Shown here: in pieces, positions 10,735-22,740 of the stretch
Layout: each line of letters begins with the position of its first letter
Position numbering within the stretch: position 1 is the first letter of the stretch
NCBI GenBank assembly: GCA_947069175.1
Contig: CAMTDV010000030.1
Coordinates: forward strand, 94,235,916-94,299,915
Reading direction: 5' to 3'
DNA from: Scalesia atractyloides
Lineage: Eukaryota > Streptophyta > Magnoliopsida > Asterales > Asteraceae
Length of the DNA: 64,000 bases
The notes under the pieces: generated by a model
Databases searched by the model: none
What the model saw: only the letters and a program-made list of their open reading frames with translations
What the model was told of the DNA's origin: nothing
Position numbers and translations under genes: made by a program

Positions 10735-10743
10735 TTATTTTTC
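10735..10743. repeat. Pack-MULE target site duplication, right copy
   Basis: TTATTTTTC, identical to 9784-9792. Confidence 0.93.
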
Positions 10744-10942
10744 TGTTTTGAAAGAGTCATAGTGTATGTTGCATGTATGCCTATATAAGGCTCTGTTGAG
10801 TTGTTCAATAAAAAGTAACCAGCAGCCTTTTTGTTTTGCTTTTCGGTATTATACATTTGCTTTATAAAATTAGCAATCTTTGTTTATTCTTTTATTGTAC
10901 GAGAGTTGTGAGTGTTTGTGTTTGCCAAGGTCTGATCTTACA

Positions 10943-13270
10943 TCAAGCGGGCTCAGTTTAAAATTTATGTCGAGCTCATGCTCTCCTTGAGTCGGCTCGT
11001 GGACAACCTATGTCTTTCTTTTTTTTTATCCTTCTTTGTAAGTGCAACAGATACACAAATATTTTGTTTTCACATATGGTTACAAGGTTACATGAACTCT
11101 TTGAATTAATCCATAGCTCACCCCCACCCAAATCCTCCACTTTGTGATGCCATTCGTCGGAAGTGGAACAAATACGAATGTATTCATTTGAAAATATAAT
11201 TATGTGAAAATCGTCAAATTAATCGATTACCTCACCCCACTCATATTTATCGTTTATTGTTCTTTTACCATTAGTTGAGAATGGAAAAGTTACAAATGTA
11301 TTCATTTGAATTTGAATATATGATCATGTAAAATCTTCCAGGTAACCCATTAACTCACACCACCCAAATCCATCATTTATTGATTTTCTTTGTACGAAGT
11401 CTTTGTAAGAAGTGGAACAAATACGAATGTATTCATTTGAAGATATTGTAAAATATTAAAATTAACCCATTAGCTCACCCACCCAAATTCCTCATTAATT
11501 GTTTTTACCATTCGTTTGAAGTGGAACAAATATTGGCATAAATTATTATTTGCATACTTGATTATGTGAACTTTATGAAGCAATCCATTAGCTCGCCCAA
11601 CGCAAACGAAAATATTTTATTGGCACATATAAAAGCACTGATAAATCTTTGTTTATAAATTTTGTGTTTTACCATGCTTTCATTGGAACTGGATCAAAAT
11701 GTGAGCATATTCTATTTTAAATCTCTAGTGTGACTCGTTGAAAGATACACACATTGTCCCAAGCATATCATCTTATAAAATGTTACGAGAACTTGTATTA
11801 TAAGGAATTCATGCTACCATAACTTGATCAATCGCTAACAAACTTATTTGACCATCGTTCACTTATTTTCTCGTTAAAACCCATTAGATATAGTTGTTGA
11901 ATCAGAGACGCCGGAATCCAACCACAAACCCAGATCCTGCACTCAAGTCGTTGCATACCTTCGTGTGATCTTTTTATTAACGAGTAACTCGAAGAAGTGA
12001 TTACAAGGATACATAACACCTAGACCCAAACATTGGTATTTGTACAACTTTCCTATCTTACTAAACAAGTAAATCGAAACCAACTCAAACACTTAAACAT
12101 TAGGAGATAAACAATAATTAAATTTTATCCTAATCTAACTTGGACTCTGACTCGAATACTTAGTCGATTAAAGAAACTTGGCGTGCAAGCTTCGACTCGA
12201 CAACTTCCAGCCGCATCCTAGCGTTTACTCAACTCCAGTCGTATCCTCGAGCTGTGGAGCTGCGACCCCACACCTCAAGCCACGGCTCAAAGCTTCTTGT
12301 CGCGACACATACTTTGTCACACCCCACCAAGCCTCCGCTTGGGTGGGTTCGTCTTCCCAACTCCTATTTTGGATCCAGACTACTTCCTTCCTTCACCTTC
12401 AAATTAGTCACTTCTTAGGGTCCTTCCAGCCTCGACTCATGTCTTCAACTGAGCCCCAGCTGCAGCTCGTGTCCTTCTAGCTACGGCTCACCATTTCTTT
12501 AGTCGCAACTTGCTTATTTTCTTTCGATGTTAATTCCAAGCACAAATGTGCTGGTACTTATAGTAACGTAAATAATCGTGTGTGTAGCTAATATCAATGG
12601 TCGTGTGACAACTAGCACCTATCATATTGCCCTCACTTCTTTCAGAAGTTTTTAGGAGGCAAATCACACGTGTATTGCTACATTCTCGGAGGATTGGGTC
12701 TTATCGTTTTGGATTGATTGTGTCTAGTATTTCCAAGCCTGAATCTAAGAGGCAACATGAACAACCCATTTTTAAGATCCGAAATTTAGGGGAACATCAG
12801 TTTATGATTCAGCCATTGATCACTTTAATATTATTACTGGTTGTAAAGATGTATCCGTTGAACTGTTGAAGTGGATGGCTAATGAAGTGTAAAGATGTAT
12901 TCGTTAACTTTCTTACTTTTTATCAGCCTTCGTAACAAAAAAAATTAACTAAAAGAACTTTTAATATATTCATAATTTATATACATATACATGTACGTAC
13001 ATATACATAAGCTAGAAAGTATCAAGTTTATTAATATTACAGTTAATCAAATCAGCTCAAATACTCAACTTCTACTTTAAACAGTGACTTTAATCATAAT
13101 CATTTTTTTTTGCAAAGATCCAAACACATTGAACATTTTACTCATCTGGCCATCCCATCAAAATTGTGCGGGTTCGAGTCCCAATACTTTCTTTGTTTCG
13201 TATCTTTAATACTTCTTTCTTAAAACGTGGAATTTAGTCCGAATTTCCGAAAGCCACAAACGAGAAACTT
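10943..13270. repeat. Duplicated segment, copy A
   Basis: Similar at many points to 20660-22740 and, for its right end (12890-13270), to 29860-30345. Matching landmarks include TGTTACGAGAACTTGTATT at 11780 and 22300, and ATATCAATGGTCGTGTG at 12590 and 22450. No gene is supported inside; frames such as 12178-12480 have no conserved counterpart. Copy A ends just 3' of the neprosin gene. Confidence 0.7.
13135..13265 (+). repeat. SINE-like tail with B box, copy A
   Basis: GGGTTCGAGTCCC at 13169-13181 is a good Pol III B box. The A-box side is degraded compared with the paralogue at 30185-30345, where TTGGCCTAGTGACC is kept. Confidence 0.35.
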
Positions 13271-13401
13271 ATTTAAATTACTTATAATACAACATTCCAA
13301 ATATATTACACTGAAAATTCAGGACGCGTAGTTTTTAAATACATTCATATTACATGGAATATAGAATTCCAAATACATTACACCGAAAATCCAGATCTCT
13401 T

Positions 13402-14601
13402 TCACGGGCAGTTTGTGTTTAGACCAGGTCCACCAAAGTAAACGTATCTACCCCAATCATCATTGATGTCCGTCACAATTTCATAGCAACCGCGCTCCAT
13501 GACAAGATTGACATCTGGGGTCCCTCCTGAAGTGTAGGTCGTGTCCACTATTTCAATATTTTTTATATAACTGGCATTTTGATACCCTTGGTTAGAGAGT
13601 CGACCACTGCCCATTTGGGTAGTTGTATGATGCCCGTGTGCCTCTGAGTTCGCCACTGCTCCACCCCACTCTATCAATGAAGCACTCTGATTACCACTTA
13701 ACTGTGAAAACAGTTCGGATGGCCAATATCCTATTATTTCTTCATTAAGTATCATCAACCAATCCCCATTTTCTACGTCCTATAAAGAGTGGTGCAAAAA
13801 ACATCACTTGTTGTTTATGCAGCCTGCCTAATAGGTGTGCACATCTTTAAGTTATTATTTTACAAGTAGCTTTGTTTGAGTGCATACGAATACTGAGTCT
13901 AAGCTCTTCTAAGTTTTGGCTCCGGCTCTTTAGTACTTATCAACTTTTCAAGTTCGAGTGTGGATCGTTTATTATTTACTGAATATTTACATATATAATT
14001 ATTTCACAATATACTTATAAATATATTTTATATAAATATGAAAAATATATATGATATCAATAACAAAAAAATATATTATTATTATTTTTATTATTGATTT
14101 GTATCTAAGAAAACTAATATGTGATCATATATCTATGATATAAAACAACTTATTATGTTCATATAAATAGTGGCTCATGTAGGCTTGCTAATCTAGTTAA
14201 CTTCTGGCTCGTTTAACTATAAGCTCCAATCAAGGTCGAGCACCTAATATTAGCTCGGCTAAATTTACATTTTTAAGGTATCAATATCGAGTGGCTCATG
14301 TGCAATAAAGATGATAATGGGATGGGCGGTAATTCCAGTCGTATATTTGGTTGTAAATATGTGTCTCATAATTGTTCCAATTACCAGTCGAATATTAGGC
14401 ATACTCGCATGTATCGGGTATACCCATATCCGTTTGTTCTTAAAAAATACATTTTGGCATTTTGAACACATTTGTTTCTTACCATTAGAACTTTTATAAA
14501 TTTTATGTTCTTTATAACTAATGGATACTTGAAATAAAAAATAGAGAAAATTTATATTGATAAAAATATAAAATGATAAGTTAATAATTCATATCATAAA
14601 T

Positions 14602-14639
<38 letters not shown>

Positions 14640-16275
14640 TTATCAAATACATATTCCAAAAGAAAAAAAATCGTATTTCACAAACGAAACTATTAGAATG
14701 AACAGTTACTATGGTTAAATGCACATTCCGCCATTGCGGTATAGGATGTAACTTAAAATTATTTGAGATAAATGATTAGATTTTTGTGGAAATACCTTTA
14801 GGATAATTATGGTGATATCATGTTGAGAACCATAAATGACTGAAGTAGGAGACATGGTTGCCCCAAGTGCAATCTTATTGCTGAGTTGAATAAAACCAGA
14901 ACACTCCAGATTGAAACACCCTTTTCTTTGAAATCCATCACTCTAAACAAAAAATGATAATATCTTAAAATAACTTTCAATGCATGTTCACATGATATTT
15001 AAGTTCTTATTATTATAGTTAAATAAAGACGTAGTATACATATATTAACAATAACTTACAGTCCAGTAGATAAAGAGCCTAGTGTTTGTATCTCCATACA
15101 ATCCTGGATCAACCTGTTTCAAAGGCTTTTTAATCATTTAATTCCTTTTTTTTTCTTGTAGTCTTTGTTTTGAGTTTTGTTTATTTGAAACAAGTACTTA
15201 AATGAAGAAGGAACTCACTTGCCAACCAGCTTCAATGGTATCTAAATCACCTCCTACTATCCAGATTTGAGCCAAACTATATTCATGAGATTCTTGAACC
15301 CTTGGATTCCAAAGGTTTAATGTTGCTATAGTTGCATAAAATTCCCCTCTAGTATATGCATATGCAAACTAAAAAAAAAACTCAAATTTAACATAATGTA
15401 TTACAAAACACAGTAAAGAAAAAAAAAGGGAAAATCACAAAAATTGGCTGAAGGACCAAGAAATTAAGAAAATAGGCATTGACTTTTAACATTTTAAAAC
15501 ATACATATATAAAAAAAACAACCAATCAGAAAACGCTAAATAAGCAAAGTTGGCTAAATAATAATTACATGTGTTAAAAGAGGCCTACCTCATAACGCCT
15601 GCTCACATCAAGTTCAACATCAATGGAGCTTGGTTGAGCGACAGAAGTACTCTTCTTCTTCTTCTTCCCGTAACTTCTAAAAGAACCGGCTCTGAGTACG
15701 TCCTCTTTCTTTGTTCTTCTAACGGGGATGGTTCTTTTAGGGCATTTTCCATTTGAGTGCCACAATTGAGTAACTGATGACGATGAACGCCTATCTTTTG
15801 AAGCTTTCATCATGTTTATCCAGGTTGGATGATAATTTGGTCTCACCTATAATCATTCATAATTATAATTCTCTAAATAAACATACATATAAATGCATAT
15901 GTTCAAAAAAAAAAGAAGAAGAAGAAGCAAACCTTAATAGTGTGATTTTTGAGTAAGGGATGATCAAAAGCAGGTTGATGAGAGATATGAACACAATCTA
16001 TGATATCACCATCAGGGCTCTATTCACAATGCAATGCATACACAAAATCATTGAACTAACCAAATATAGCAAGAAGAATGATAAAATTAAGAAAGAAAAG
16101 TATGATAACATCATGATACCTTGATGGATTTAACTGGAGTTTTATTTAAGCTACTCAAAAGCTTCTGAACTTCATCAGAACTTGGGAACATCTTATTGTC
16201 ACTGTAACAGAAACATGTAGCTATGAACACATACAACACCACCACCAAATGAAAAGACAACTTTAACCCCGCCAT
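13402..16275 (-). CDS. Neprosin-domain (DUF4409/DUF239) protein, seven exons
   Basis: Exons on the minus strand: 16120-16275, 15933-16019, 15589-15846, 15219-15368, 15060-15113, 14796-14942, 13402-13779. All introns are phase 0 with GT..AG ends and the product is 409 residues, normal for the family. Residues 1-25 form a signal peptide. The activation-peptide region spans roughly 30-155 and includes an unusual run of five lysines; the DUF239 domain follows to the end, with TIEAGWQ, LFIYWT, GCFNLECSGF and IGYWP. Two conserved glutamates, E213 and E321, are 108 apart; as I recall, the catalytic pair of pitcher-plant neprosin (E188/E297) is 109 apart, so these are the likely catalytic residues of a secreted glutamic peptidase. 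Substrate and expression are unknown. No frameshift or stop was found. Confidence 0.93.
14611..14632. repeat. TA microsatellite beside the neprosin gene
   Basis: A run of TA dinucleotides in intron 6 of the neprosin gene, between exon 7 and exon 6. Confidence 0.9.
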
Positions 16276-16324
16276 TTAGAAAGGAAGTGGAAATGGAAAC
16301 ACAATTCATTCCAGATTTACCGTG

Positions 16325-16334
16325 TTTATAAATA
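16325..16334 (-). promoter_or_regulatory. TATA box of the neprosin gene
   Basis: The minus strand reads TATTTATAAA, about 50 bases upstream of the ATG, giving a very short 5' untranslated region. Confidence 0.55.
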
Positions 16335-16991
16335 GGATCTCATTATAGTGCTTTTAATTTATTATTTAATATATTTTCTTGATATTTTATTTATTGACCC
16401 ACTTGGCTACTTCTTTGGCTGAAAGGAAAAATAATAACATTTGATAGCTTTATCCTACCCAAATGTATGCAACTTCCTGGAAAGTATTAGACCTAGCTTA
16501 TTTAAACACTTCTCTGTTTATTTATATATAAAAAAAATAGAGAAAAACATACTTAAGAGTTTGGATTCTAAAACTGTAAGTATTTATCTACTTAATTTTA
16601 ATGAAATGGAATGTTTTACATAATCATTATGAATCCTAACACCCAACCCGACGGCTACGGCCTACGTGTCATTATTACTGAACCGGAATCAAACTCACAA
16701 AACTATTCCATCCTACGGTGGGAGGAGCACCCATCTGAACTCATAAACTAAAGATGCCACGTTATTTGAACCAACTCCAATCCATTTTAATCTTAAAGGG
16801 AAGATGCATCTTTCTAGTTGAATTCACTACCCATTTAATTCACCATCCAATAATATTGTGTCACATTACTGTGTAATACAATCTGAAAAAATATAAAACA
16901 TTATCCAACAACGGGTTCGGGAACCCATGATTGAACCCGTGTAGCCAACACACAAGAGTTCTGGCGGTGATCCCATCCCGCATGCCCATCT
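16335..16991. other. No gene supported upstream of the neprosin gene
   Basis: AT-rich to about 16640, then more balanced DNA. A short open frame at 16866-16996 on the minus strand continues across the solo LTR into 18443-18538; see that entry. Confidence 0.5.
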
Positions 16992-16996
16992 AGCGT

Positions 16997-18442
16997 TGTA
17001 ACAACTCTCCAAAACACCCCAAACCGGACCGTTAACGAAGAACCGGACACGCGAATCGAGACGCGGCACGCAAAACGGAGCAGGCCTACTTGGGCATCCC
17101 AGGCGCCACGCGCCAGAGACTAGTGTCTCTGTCGCGACGCGGGAGACGTCCAGGTGACGCGTCACCGTTTCGCGCCATGTGGCAACCCTACACTTGTGAC
17201 CAGGCTGACCTAGCCAAGCTAGGTATCTCTGATGCCACGCGAGAGGGAACCCGGCATCCCGAGCGACGTGCGAGAGAAGCCAAATCGGGTATAAATAGAG
17301 CAGCGTGGGACTAGGTTCGTTGCTCAGTTTCGATCTGAAAAATCGAACGTATACTCCCTCTACTCTCTGAATCTCTGTTTCTCCGCGCAACACCCCCCTA
17401 AACCCCTAAACCTACGAAGCGCTGCCCGCTGTAAGTATCTTACCCCCGATCACTAATTCGTTACCCTACCCGATTGATTTAGGACCCACCGATGCATGTC
17501 GAGGCTTTGTCTGACTAAGTTCGTTGGGGTTCTGTCTCGTGTTGTATGGGCATCCTACCCGGTTGATTTAGTACCCACCGACTCATGTCGAGGCTCAGCC
17601 TAACTAAGTTCGTTGGGGTTCTGTCTCGTGTTGTATGGCTAAAGTGACTTGAGTTAATTTACTAACACATGTGCATTGTATGTTTTAAATAGAAATTGCA
17701 GGAAGTAATCAAGAACTGTCACCAGAAACTCCGTAGGAATACCTAAGTTTTTAAGGCGAGTACATTCTCTTTTTGTAAATCTTTTTGTGAGTCAAAATGT
17801 GTTACCAAAACCTCAAATGTTTTAATTTTGCTTAACAGTAATTGAGTATATGTATTCTACAATTTACTGCCGGTATGTTGGGGTTTTGTATACATTACTA
17901 GTCCACAGTCACGAGAATGTGACAGGAACCGTTACTATTGGGTGACAGGGCCCAAAGTAATATGATCCATAAGTCAGGATTGGCAGTACTGATTGAGTAA
18001 TCGTGTAGATATAAACATTGTAAATGCGGATGTTCTCAATAACTGTAAAGTATAATCACTTGTTTTGATAAAACTGAGATGGATTCGCCAGTATTTCTTG
18101 CTGGTTAAATGTTTTAAAACGCATTTCAGGTGGCTTAATGTGAAGCTTATAGAAGACAGCTGGAGAGCACTGAAGGCTTAGAAAAGTGGCTATTCACAGC
18201 TACCTAAATAAAAAGGAGTTTATGTTTTCCATAAATTAGGGTTTGTCCCTACAAATATGTTGTAATAGAAACTTGGGTTCTATCCCATTTGTTTAATATA
18301 AAAGTTTAGTGTTTTTAAACTCTGATATTTATTTCCTAACTACGATCCTGATGTTTTAATTCCGCTGCCAAATTAACAAACACCGGTACCACTTGACTGG
18401 TTCACGGCTCCCGCTCCCAGGGTGAGGTCGAGGGCTGTGACA
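16997..18442 (+). mobile_element. Solo LTR, target duplication AGCGT
   Basis: Starts TGTAACAACTCTCC, ends GAGGGCTGTGACA, and is flanked by AGCGT at 16992-16996 and 18443-18447. A TATA box (TATAAATA) at 17290-17297 gives plus orientation. There is no internal region, so it is a solo LTR left by recombination between two LTRs. Its base composition up to 17450 is much richer in GC than the surroundings. Confidence 0.88.
17465..17638 (+). repeat. Tandem duplication within the solo LTR, 89-base period
   Basis: Two copies starting CCTACCCG at 17465 and 17554, each ending in TCTCGTGTTGTATGG, a few substitutions apart. Confidence 0.9.
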
Positions 18443-18912
18443 AGCGTACACCTCGGGTACCCTTGGAATGATCAAAACTCCATGCATAATAATAACTCTA
18501 AATCTACCTCTCTTCATTGACCATCCTGAAAGAAACACATGCGCGATGAAAAAACAAAAACTCGTTGGAGCATATTGTCTAGTGAACAGATAGACAAGAA
18601 TAAAATGTTAACAGGACAAAGTTTCGGTAAGCTAGAATACATTAAAGTCTAGAGAAAATGTAACATATTTGAGATTTCATTTCTAAAACTTTCTGTAAAA
18701 TTTAAACTTCAAACACTGTTTAAGTGAAAAACAAGATATAACCAAAGCTGCCATTTCTATACGCTAGAGCATTCGCATTCCGTTCTTTATCTTTATCCAT
18801 ATAATTTAACTAAAACTATTATTTCATTAATTTATCTCTCATTTTTAAAACCCTCCTACGTCTCATTCCATATCCATAAAAATATAAGGGGTTTGCTTTA
18901 GTTTTTCTTATA

Positions 18913-19034
18913 TATAATTCATTTTAGTTTTTCTTAAAAATACATGGATAAAATATAAGAATAAGAAATGGGATATAATTCATTTTAGTTTTTCTTAAAA
19001 ATACATGGACAAGATATAAGAATAAGAAATGGGA
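18913..19034 (+). repeat. 61-base tandem duplication
   Basis: TATAATTCATTTTAG through GAATAAGAAATGGGA occurs at 18913-18973 and again at 18974-19034, with one or two changes. Confidence 0.9.
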
Positions 19035-19062
19035 CGATATATATAATTTTATATTTTTTAGG

Positions 19063-19977
19063 TATATGCCAATTATATGGAAAACGTTACTTAGAAACCC
19101 GACTTGGAACGACCTTCAATAAATATACGAAGTGCATTTAGAAAAACATGGAATACCCGGCATGATTGGTAGCTTAGACTGTCAGCAATGGTGTTAGTAT
19201 AATTGTCCAACCGAATAGAGAGGTCAACACACACGCGGTGACCAGAAAGGACCAACTTTGGTTTTACAAGCAGTTGCGTCATACGATCTTTGGGTTTGGT
19301 GGGCTTTCTTTGGTCTCACAGGGTGTTTGAACGACATAAATATTTTCGAGTTTTCACCATTGCTAGAGGGTTACATTTCGGGTACGATACCGAAAGCCGG
19401 GTTTCATGCAAATGAGAATGACTATACGCATGGATACTATTTGGGTGATGGTATATACCCGGAGTATTCAAATATTGTGAAAACATTTTCTGAAACTCTC
19501 CATATAAAAAGACCATATTTTAAGAAACTACAAGAGTCTTCGCAAAATGACATCGAGAGGTATTTTGGGGTCCTTCAACAACAATGGCATTTTATTAGAA
19601 ATCTTTGTCATATGTTGGCTACAATAAAATTTAGAATGGTGATGTATGCTTTTATCATAATGCATAATTTAATTTTAGAAGAGGATGGGAAAGCAATATG
19701 CCAAAACTATTTTCCCAAAGATGTTATCGAAGGAACGCAAGCAACAATGAATTGGAGAATCTTAAACGGTCAACTATTGCGTTCCAGGGAATTACATAAC
19801 GCGTTAAAAGCGGATTTGGTCGAGCATGCTTGGGAGATTCGCCACTTTCGACATGATGGCGACGACAAAGAAGCATCCGAAGAAGAAGAAGAGGATTTCG
19901 AAGTTGGAGACTTTAAAGACGAAGGTTTTGATGACGGAGATCATGAAGAAGAAGGCGACAACAACGCTGAAGACTAG
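19063..19977 (+). pseudogene. PIF/Harbinger transposase (plant ALP1/DDE_4 type), inactivated
   Basis: Homology begins at YGKRYL near 19077 with a frameshift shortly after and no N-terminal part. The DDE triad is recognisable: Asp in GSLDCQQW, Asp in LNDINIFE, Glu in NDIERYFG. There are in-frame stops before the first Asp (near 19123) and two more between the first and second Asp; the latter two sit where the family usually has Trp, consistent with TGG to TAG change. The intact frame 19258-19977 (239 codons) keeps the second Asp and the Glu and ends in a long acidic tail of Glu and Asp. The neighbouring non-autonomous-looking DNA fits a dead element; domestication is unlikely given the lost first Asp. 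Confidence 0.85.
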
Positions 19978-20653
19978 TAGTATCAAATGTAATGAAATCT
20001 TTTATTAATTGTAATGTTTTCTATTTACTGAAGCAAGTACTATTGTAATGGTTTTTAATTTAACGAAAATGTTTTTTGTTTTTAAAAATTTTATAAATTT
20101 AGAGATTAAGTGAAAAATAAAAAAAATTAATAATTGAGTAATAATGAGTGTAAATATAACTCCCTATAATCCCCTTGTTGCATTTTTTTGCCATTTGTCA
20201 CATAACCCCGACCAAAGGGGTTATGTGATGTGACCACTACTTGGGAGATTCGCCACTTTCGACATGATGGCGACGACAAAGAAGCATCCGAAGAAGAAGA
20301 AGAGGATTTCGAAGTTGGAGACTTTGAAGACGAAGGTTTTGATGACGGAGATCATGAAGAAGAAGGCGACAACAACGCTGAAGACTAGTAGTATTAAATG
20401 TAATGAAATCTTTTATTAATTGTAATGTTTTCTATTTACTGAAGACAAGTACTATTGTAATGGTTTTTAATTTAACGAAAATGTTTTTTGTTTTTAAAAA
20501 TTTTATAAATTTAGAGATTAAGTGAAAAATAAAAAAAAATTAATAATTGAGTAATAATGAGTGTAAATATAACTCCCTATAATCCCCTTGTTGCATTTTT
20601 TTGCCATTTGTCACATAACCCTGACCAAAGGGGTTATGTGATGTGACCACTAC
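19830..20653 (+). repeat. Tandem duplication of the transposase tail and 3' flank, about 411 bases
   Basis: 19830-20240 is repeated as 20241-20653, with only a few substitutions and one-base insertions. The unit starts TTGGGAGATTCGCC, includes the acidic tail and stop, and ends with the stem-forming ACATAACCCC / GGGGTTATGT and GATGTGACCACTAC. Confidence 0.95.
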
Positions 20654-20659
20654 GTAAGC

Positions 20660-22740
20660 TGGCTTAGTTAAAAGTTGAGTCAAGCTATGATGGCTTGGTT
20701 TAAAATTCAAGTCGAGCTTGTGCGCTCCTATGAACAACCCTATTCTTTAATGTTTTTCTAACCTTCTTTGTAAGTTGTAAGAAATACAAATATTTTATTT
20801 TCATATATGGTTATGTGAACTCTTTGTTTTAATCCAATAGCTCACCTGCCCTCAAATCCTTCACTTTGTTATTTTTATCATTCTTTGGAAGTGGAATACA
20901 TACGAATATATTCATTTGAAGATATGATTATGTGAAATCGTCAAATTACTCCATTACCTCACCCTACCCATATCTATTGTTTATTGTATTTTATCATTGG
21001 TTGGAAGTGGAAAAAGTACAAAATGTATTCGTTTGAATTTGAATATATAACTATGTAAAATCTTCCAATTAATCCATTAAGTCACCCTACCCAATCCCTC
21101 TTTTTTTTTGTTTTAGGAAGTGGAACAAATACTATTGTATTTATTTGAAGACGATATGATTATATTAACCCACCAAGTCACCCACTCAGATCCTTCATTT
21201 ATTGTTATCATTCGTTTGCAGTGGAACAAATATGGACATAAATTATTATTTGCATATTTGGTTATGTGAATTTTTTTAAGGTGGAATATGGATATAAAAT
21301 CACTAAGAAATCTTAGTTATTAACTTTTTAGTGTATTACCGTTCATTGGGTGGAATATAGATATAAAATCACTGAGAAATCGTTGGCTTTAACTTTTTAG
21401 TAGGGTTGAGGTGTTGTATATACCATTGTTTGGTTTCTTTCTCCTTAAAGTTGTTCTACTTTGTATGTTACAAGATTAACTTACAAATTAACATGTATAT
21501 AAGTTGTGGGACTGTGTTGTTGTCAATGTTACTGTTTGGTTTCTTTGTGCCTAACTATAAAGGCTATGATGAGGTGATTTTTTAAGACGCGACAACGTAG
21601 ACAACTTGAATTAAGCAACTAGTTGTTGCCAGGTCTCTTAGCCTTAAGACTAATGTTCGGTTAGCTCTTTTATGGTTTCTTATTTGTATTCAAATTTCGA
21701 AGTTGAAAGGTGACGATGTGTGCGTCGTGGTTGTTGTGTTAGTTCCTATGGTAGTCTGGAATTGGGTTCCAGTTGCACCGATGTTCATGAGCCTCTTGAT
21801 TGGATCCTTATAACTATTTTTTCATAAGTTTTGCATTGTTAATAAGGGTTATTTTGTTATCATTTGTTATTTTTATTATAGGATGTCTACTTCTAACGAG
21901 GATTTTGAGGTTTTCGCAAGGCTTCAAAAGATACACTTGAGGATGTTATCTGATCGTCATATCACGGTGAAGCTGAACGAGTTAACAGAAATGGTTGGTA
22001 CAACATGCAGAGCCGCAAGTGTGCATTGACGCGATCCACATGTGTTATGTAAATACAAGGGTTGTGAAAAATAGATTAGGGTTTAATGTGTTATTAAGTA
22101 CAAATGTTGAATGTAAGTTTTGTTTTATATTATGGTGCAAGCAATATTAATCTACTTCTTTTCGTTGACCTTTCGATTTGTCTGCGGTGCCTTATGACCC
22201 CCGTCGCAACGCGAGGGTGGGGAGACACTAGTTCTATTTTAAATCTCTTTTGTAACTTGTCGCAAGCAACACAATTGGTCCCTGTCATATAATCTTACAA
22301 AATGTTACGAGAACTTGTATTTAAGGTGTTCATGTTACCATAACTTGAAAATGCATAAAAACTTACTTTGATCATCGTTCGCTAATTTTATTGTTGAAAA
22401 CTATTAGATCTAATGTGCTGGCACTTAGAGTAATGTAAGTATTCATGTAGCTAATATCAATGGTCGTGTGGCAGGCTGGCAGGTAGCATCAATGATATTG
22501 CACTCGCTTCTTCCCGAAGTTATTCGAGGTAAATCGCACGTTGTGTGCTACATTCACAGAGTACTGGGTCTTGTCGTTTAGTTTGATTGTGTTTAGTATT
22601 CCCGAACTAGTGTTTAGTATTCCCGAACTAGAATCTAAGATGCAAATGCAACATGTATATAAACAACCCGTTAGAAGGTTAGTATTTTGGGGAGCACCCT
22701 CTTTAACGGTTGAGTTGGGTGTAAAACCCTTGTTTAATTT
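20660..22740. repeat. Duplicated segment, copy B part 1
   Basis: Diverged copy of 10943-12890. About 830 bases (21400-22231) are extra relative to copy A and end like a Helitron. No gene is supported. Confidence 0.65.
21400..22231 (+). mobile_element. Probable non-autonomous Helitron, 3' end well supported
   Basis: The insertion into copy B ends with a GC-rich hairpin (CCCCCGTCGC, AAC, GCGAGGG; 22198-22217) followed about ten bases later by CTAG at 22228-22231. The host sequence resumes at TTCTATTTTA, as in copy A at 11709. A Helitron ends CTRR after such a hairpin and inserts between A and T. The 5' TC end could not be fixed. Inside, 21883-22029 is an ATG-started frame of 48 codons after a splice-acceptor-like tract, possibly a captured exon. 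Confidence 0.5.

Larger units (their letters stand above)
9576..10942 (+). repeat. Possible short LTR interrupted by the Pack-MULE
   Basis: The DNA either side of the Pack-MULE joins into a stretch with a TATA box (CTATATAAGG, 10781-10790) and a polyadenylation-like AATAAA at 10809. It could be a copia-type LTR, but I found no clear ends or target duplication. Confidence 0.22.
16866..18538 (-). other. Open frame split by the solo LTR, unrecognised
   Basis: If the LTR and one target copy are taken out, the minus-strand frame starting at 18538 reads on through the insertion point to a stop at 16866, about 73 codons. I do not recognise the product. It may be a small gene, a fragment, or chance. 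It is listed because the frame is kept across the junction. Confidence 0.2.
18770..20653 (+). mobile_element. PIF/Harbinger-type DNA transposon remnant
   Basis: Holds the broken transposase (19063-19977), a 61-base tandem duplication (18913-19034) at its 5' side, and a duplicated 3' end. GAGCATTCGCATTCCG at 18772 resembles a Tourist/Harbinger terminus, but no matching inverted copy was found at the right side, so the limits are approximate. Confidence 0.55.

Noticed and set aside
12178..12480. 100-codon Ser/Pro-rich plus-strand frame
   Set aside because: No recognisable family, no paired copy in the duplicate segment and no conserved frame.
16866..17393. 175-codon minus-strand protein
   Set aside because: Most of it lies in the solo LTR promoter region; the frame is open because that part is GC-rich.
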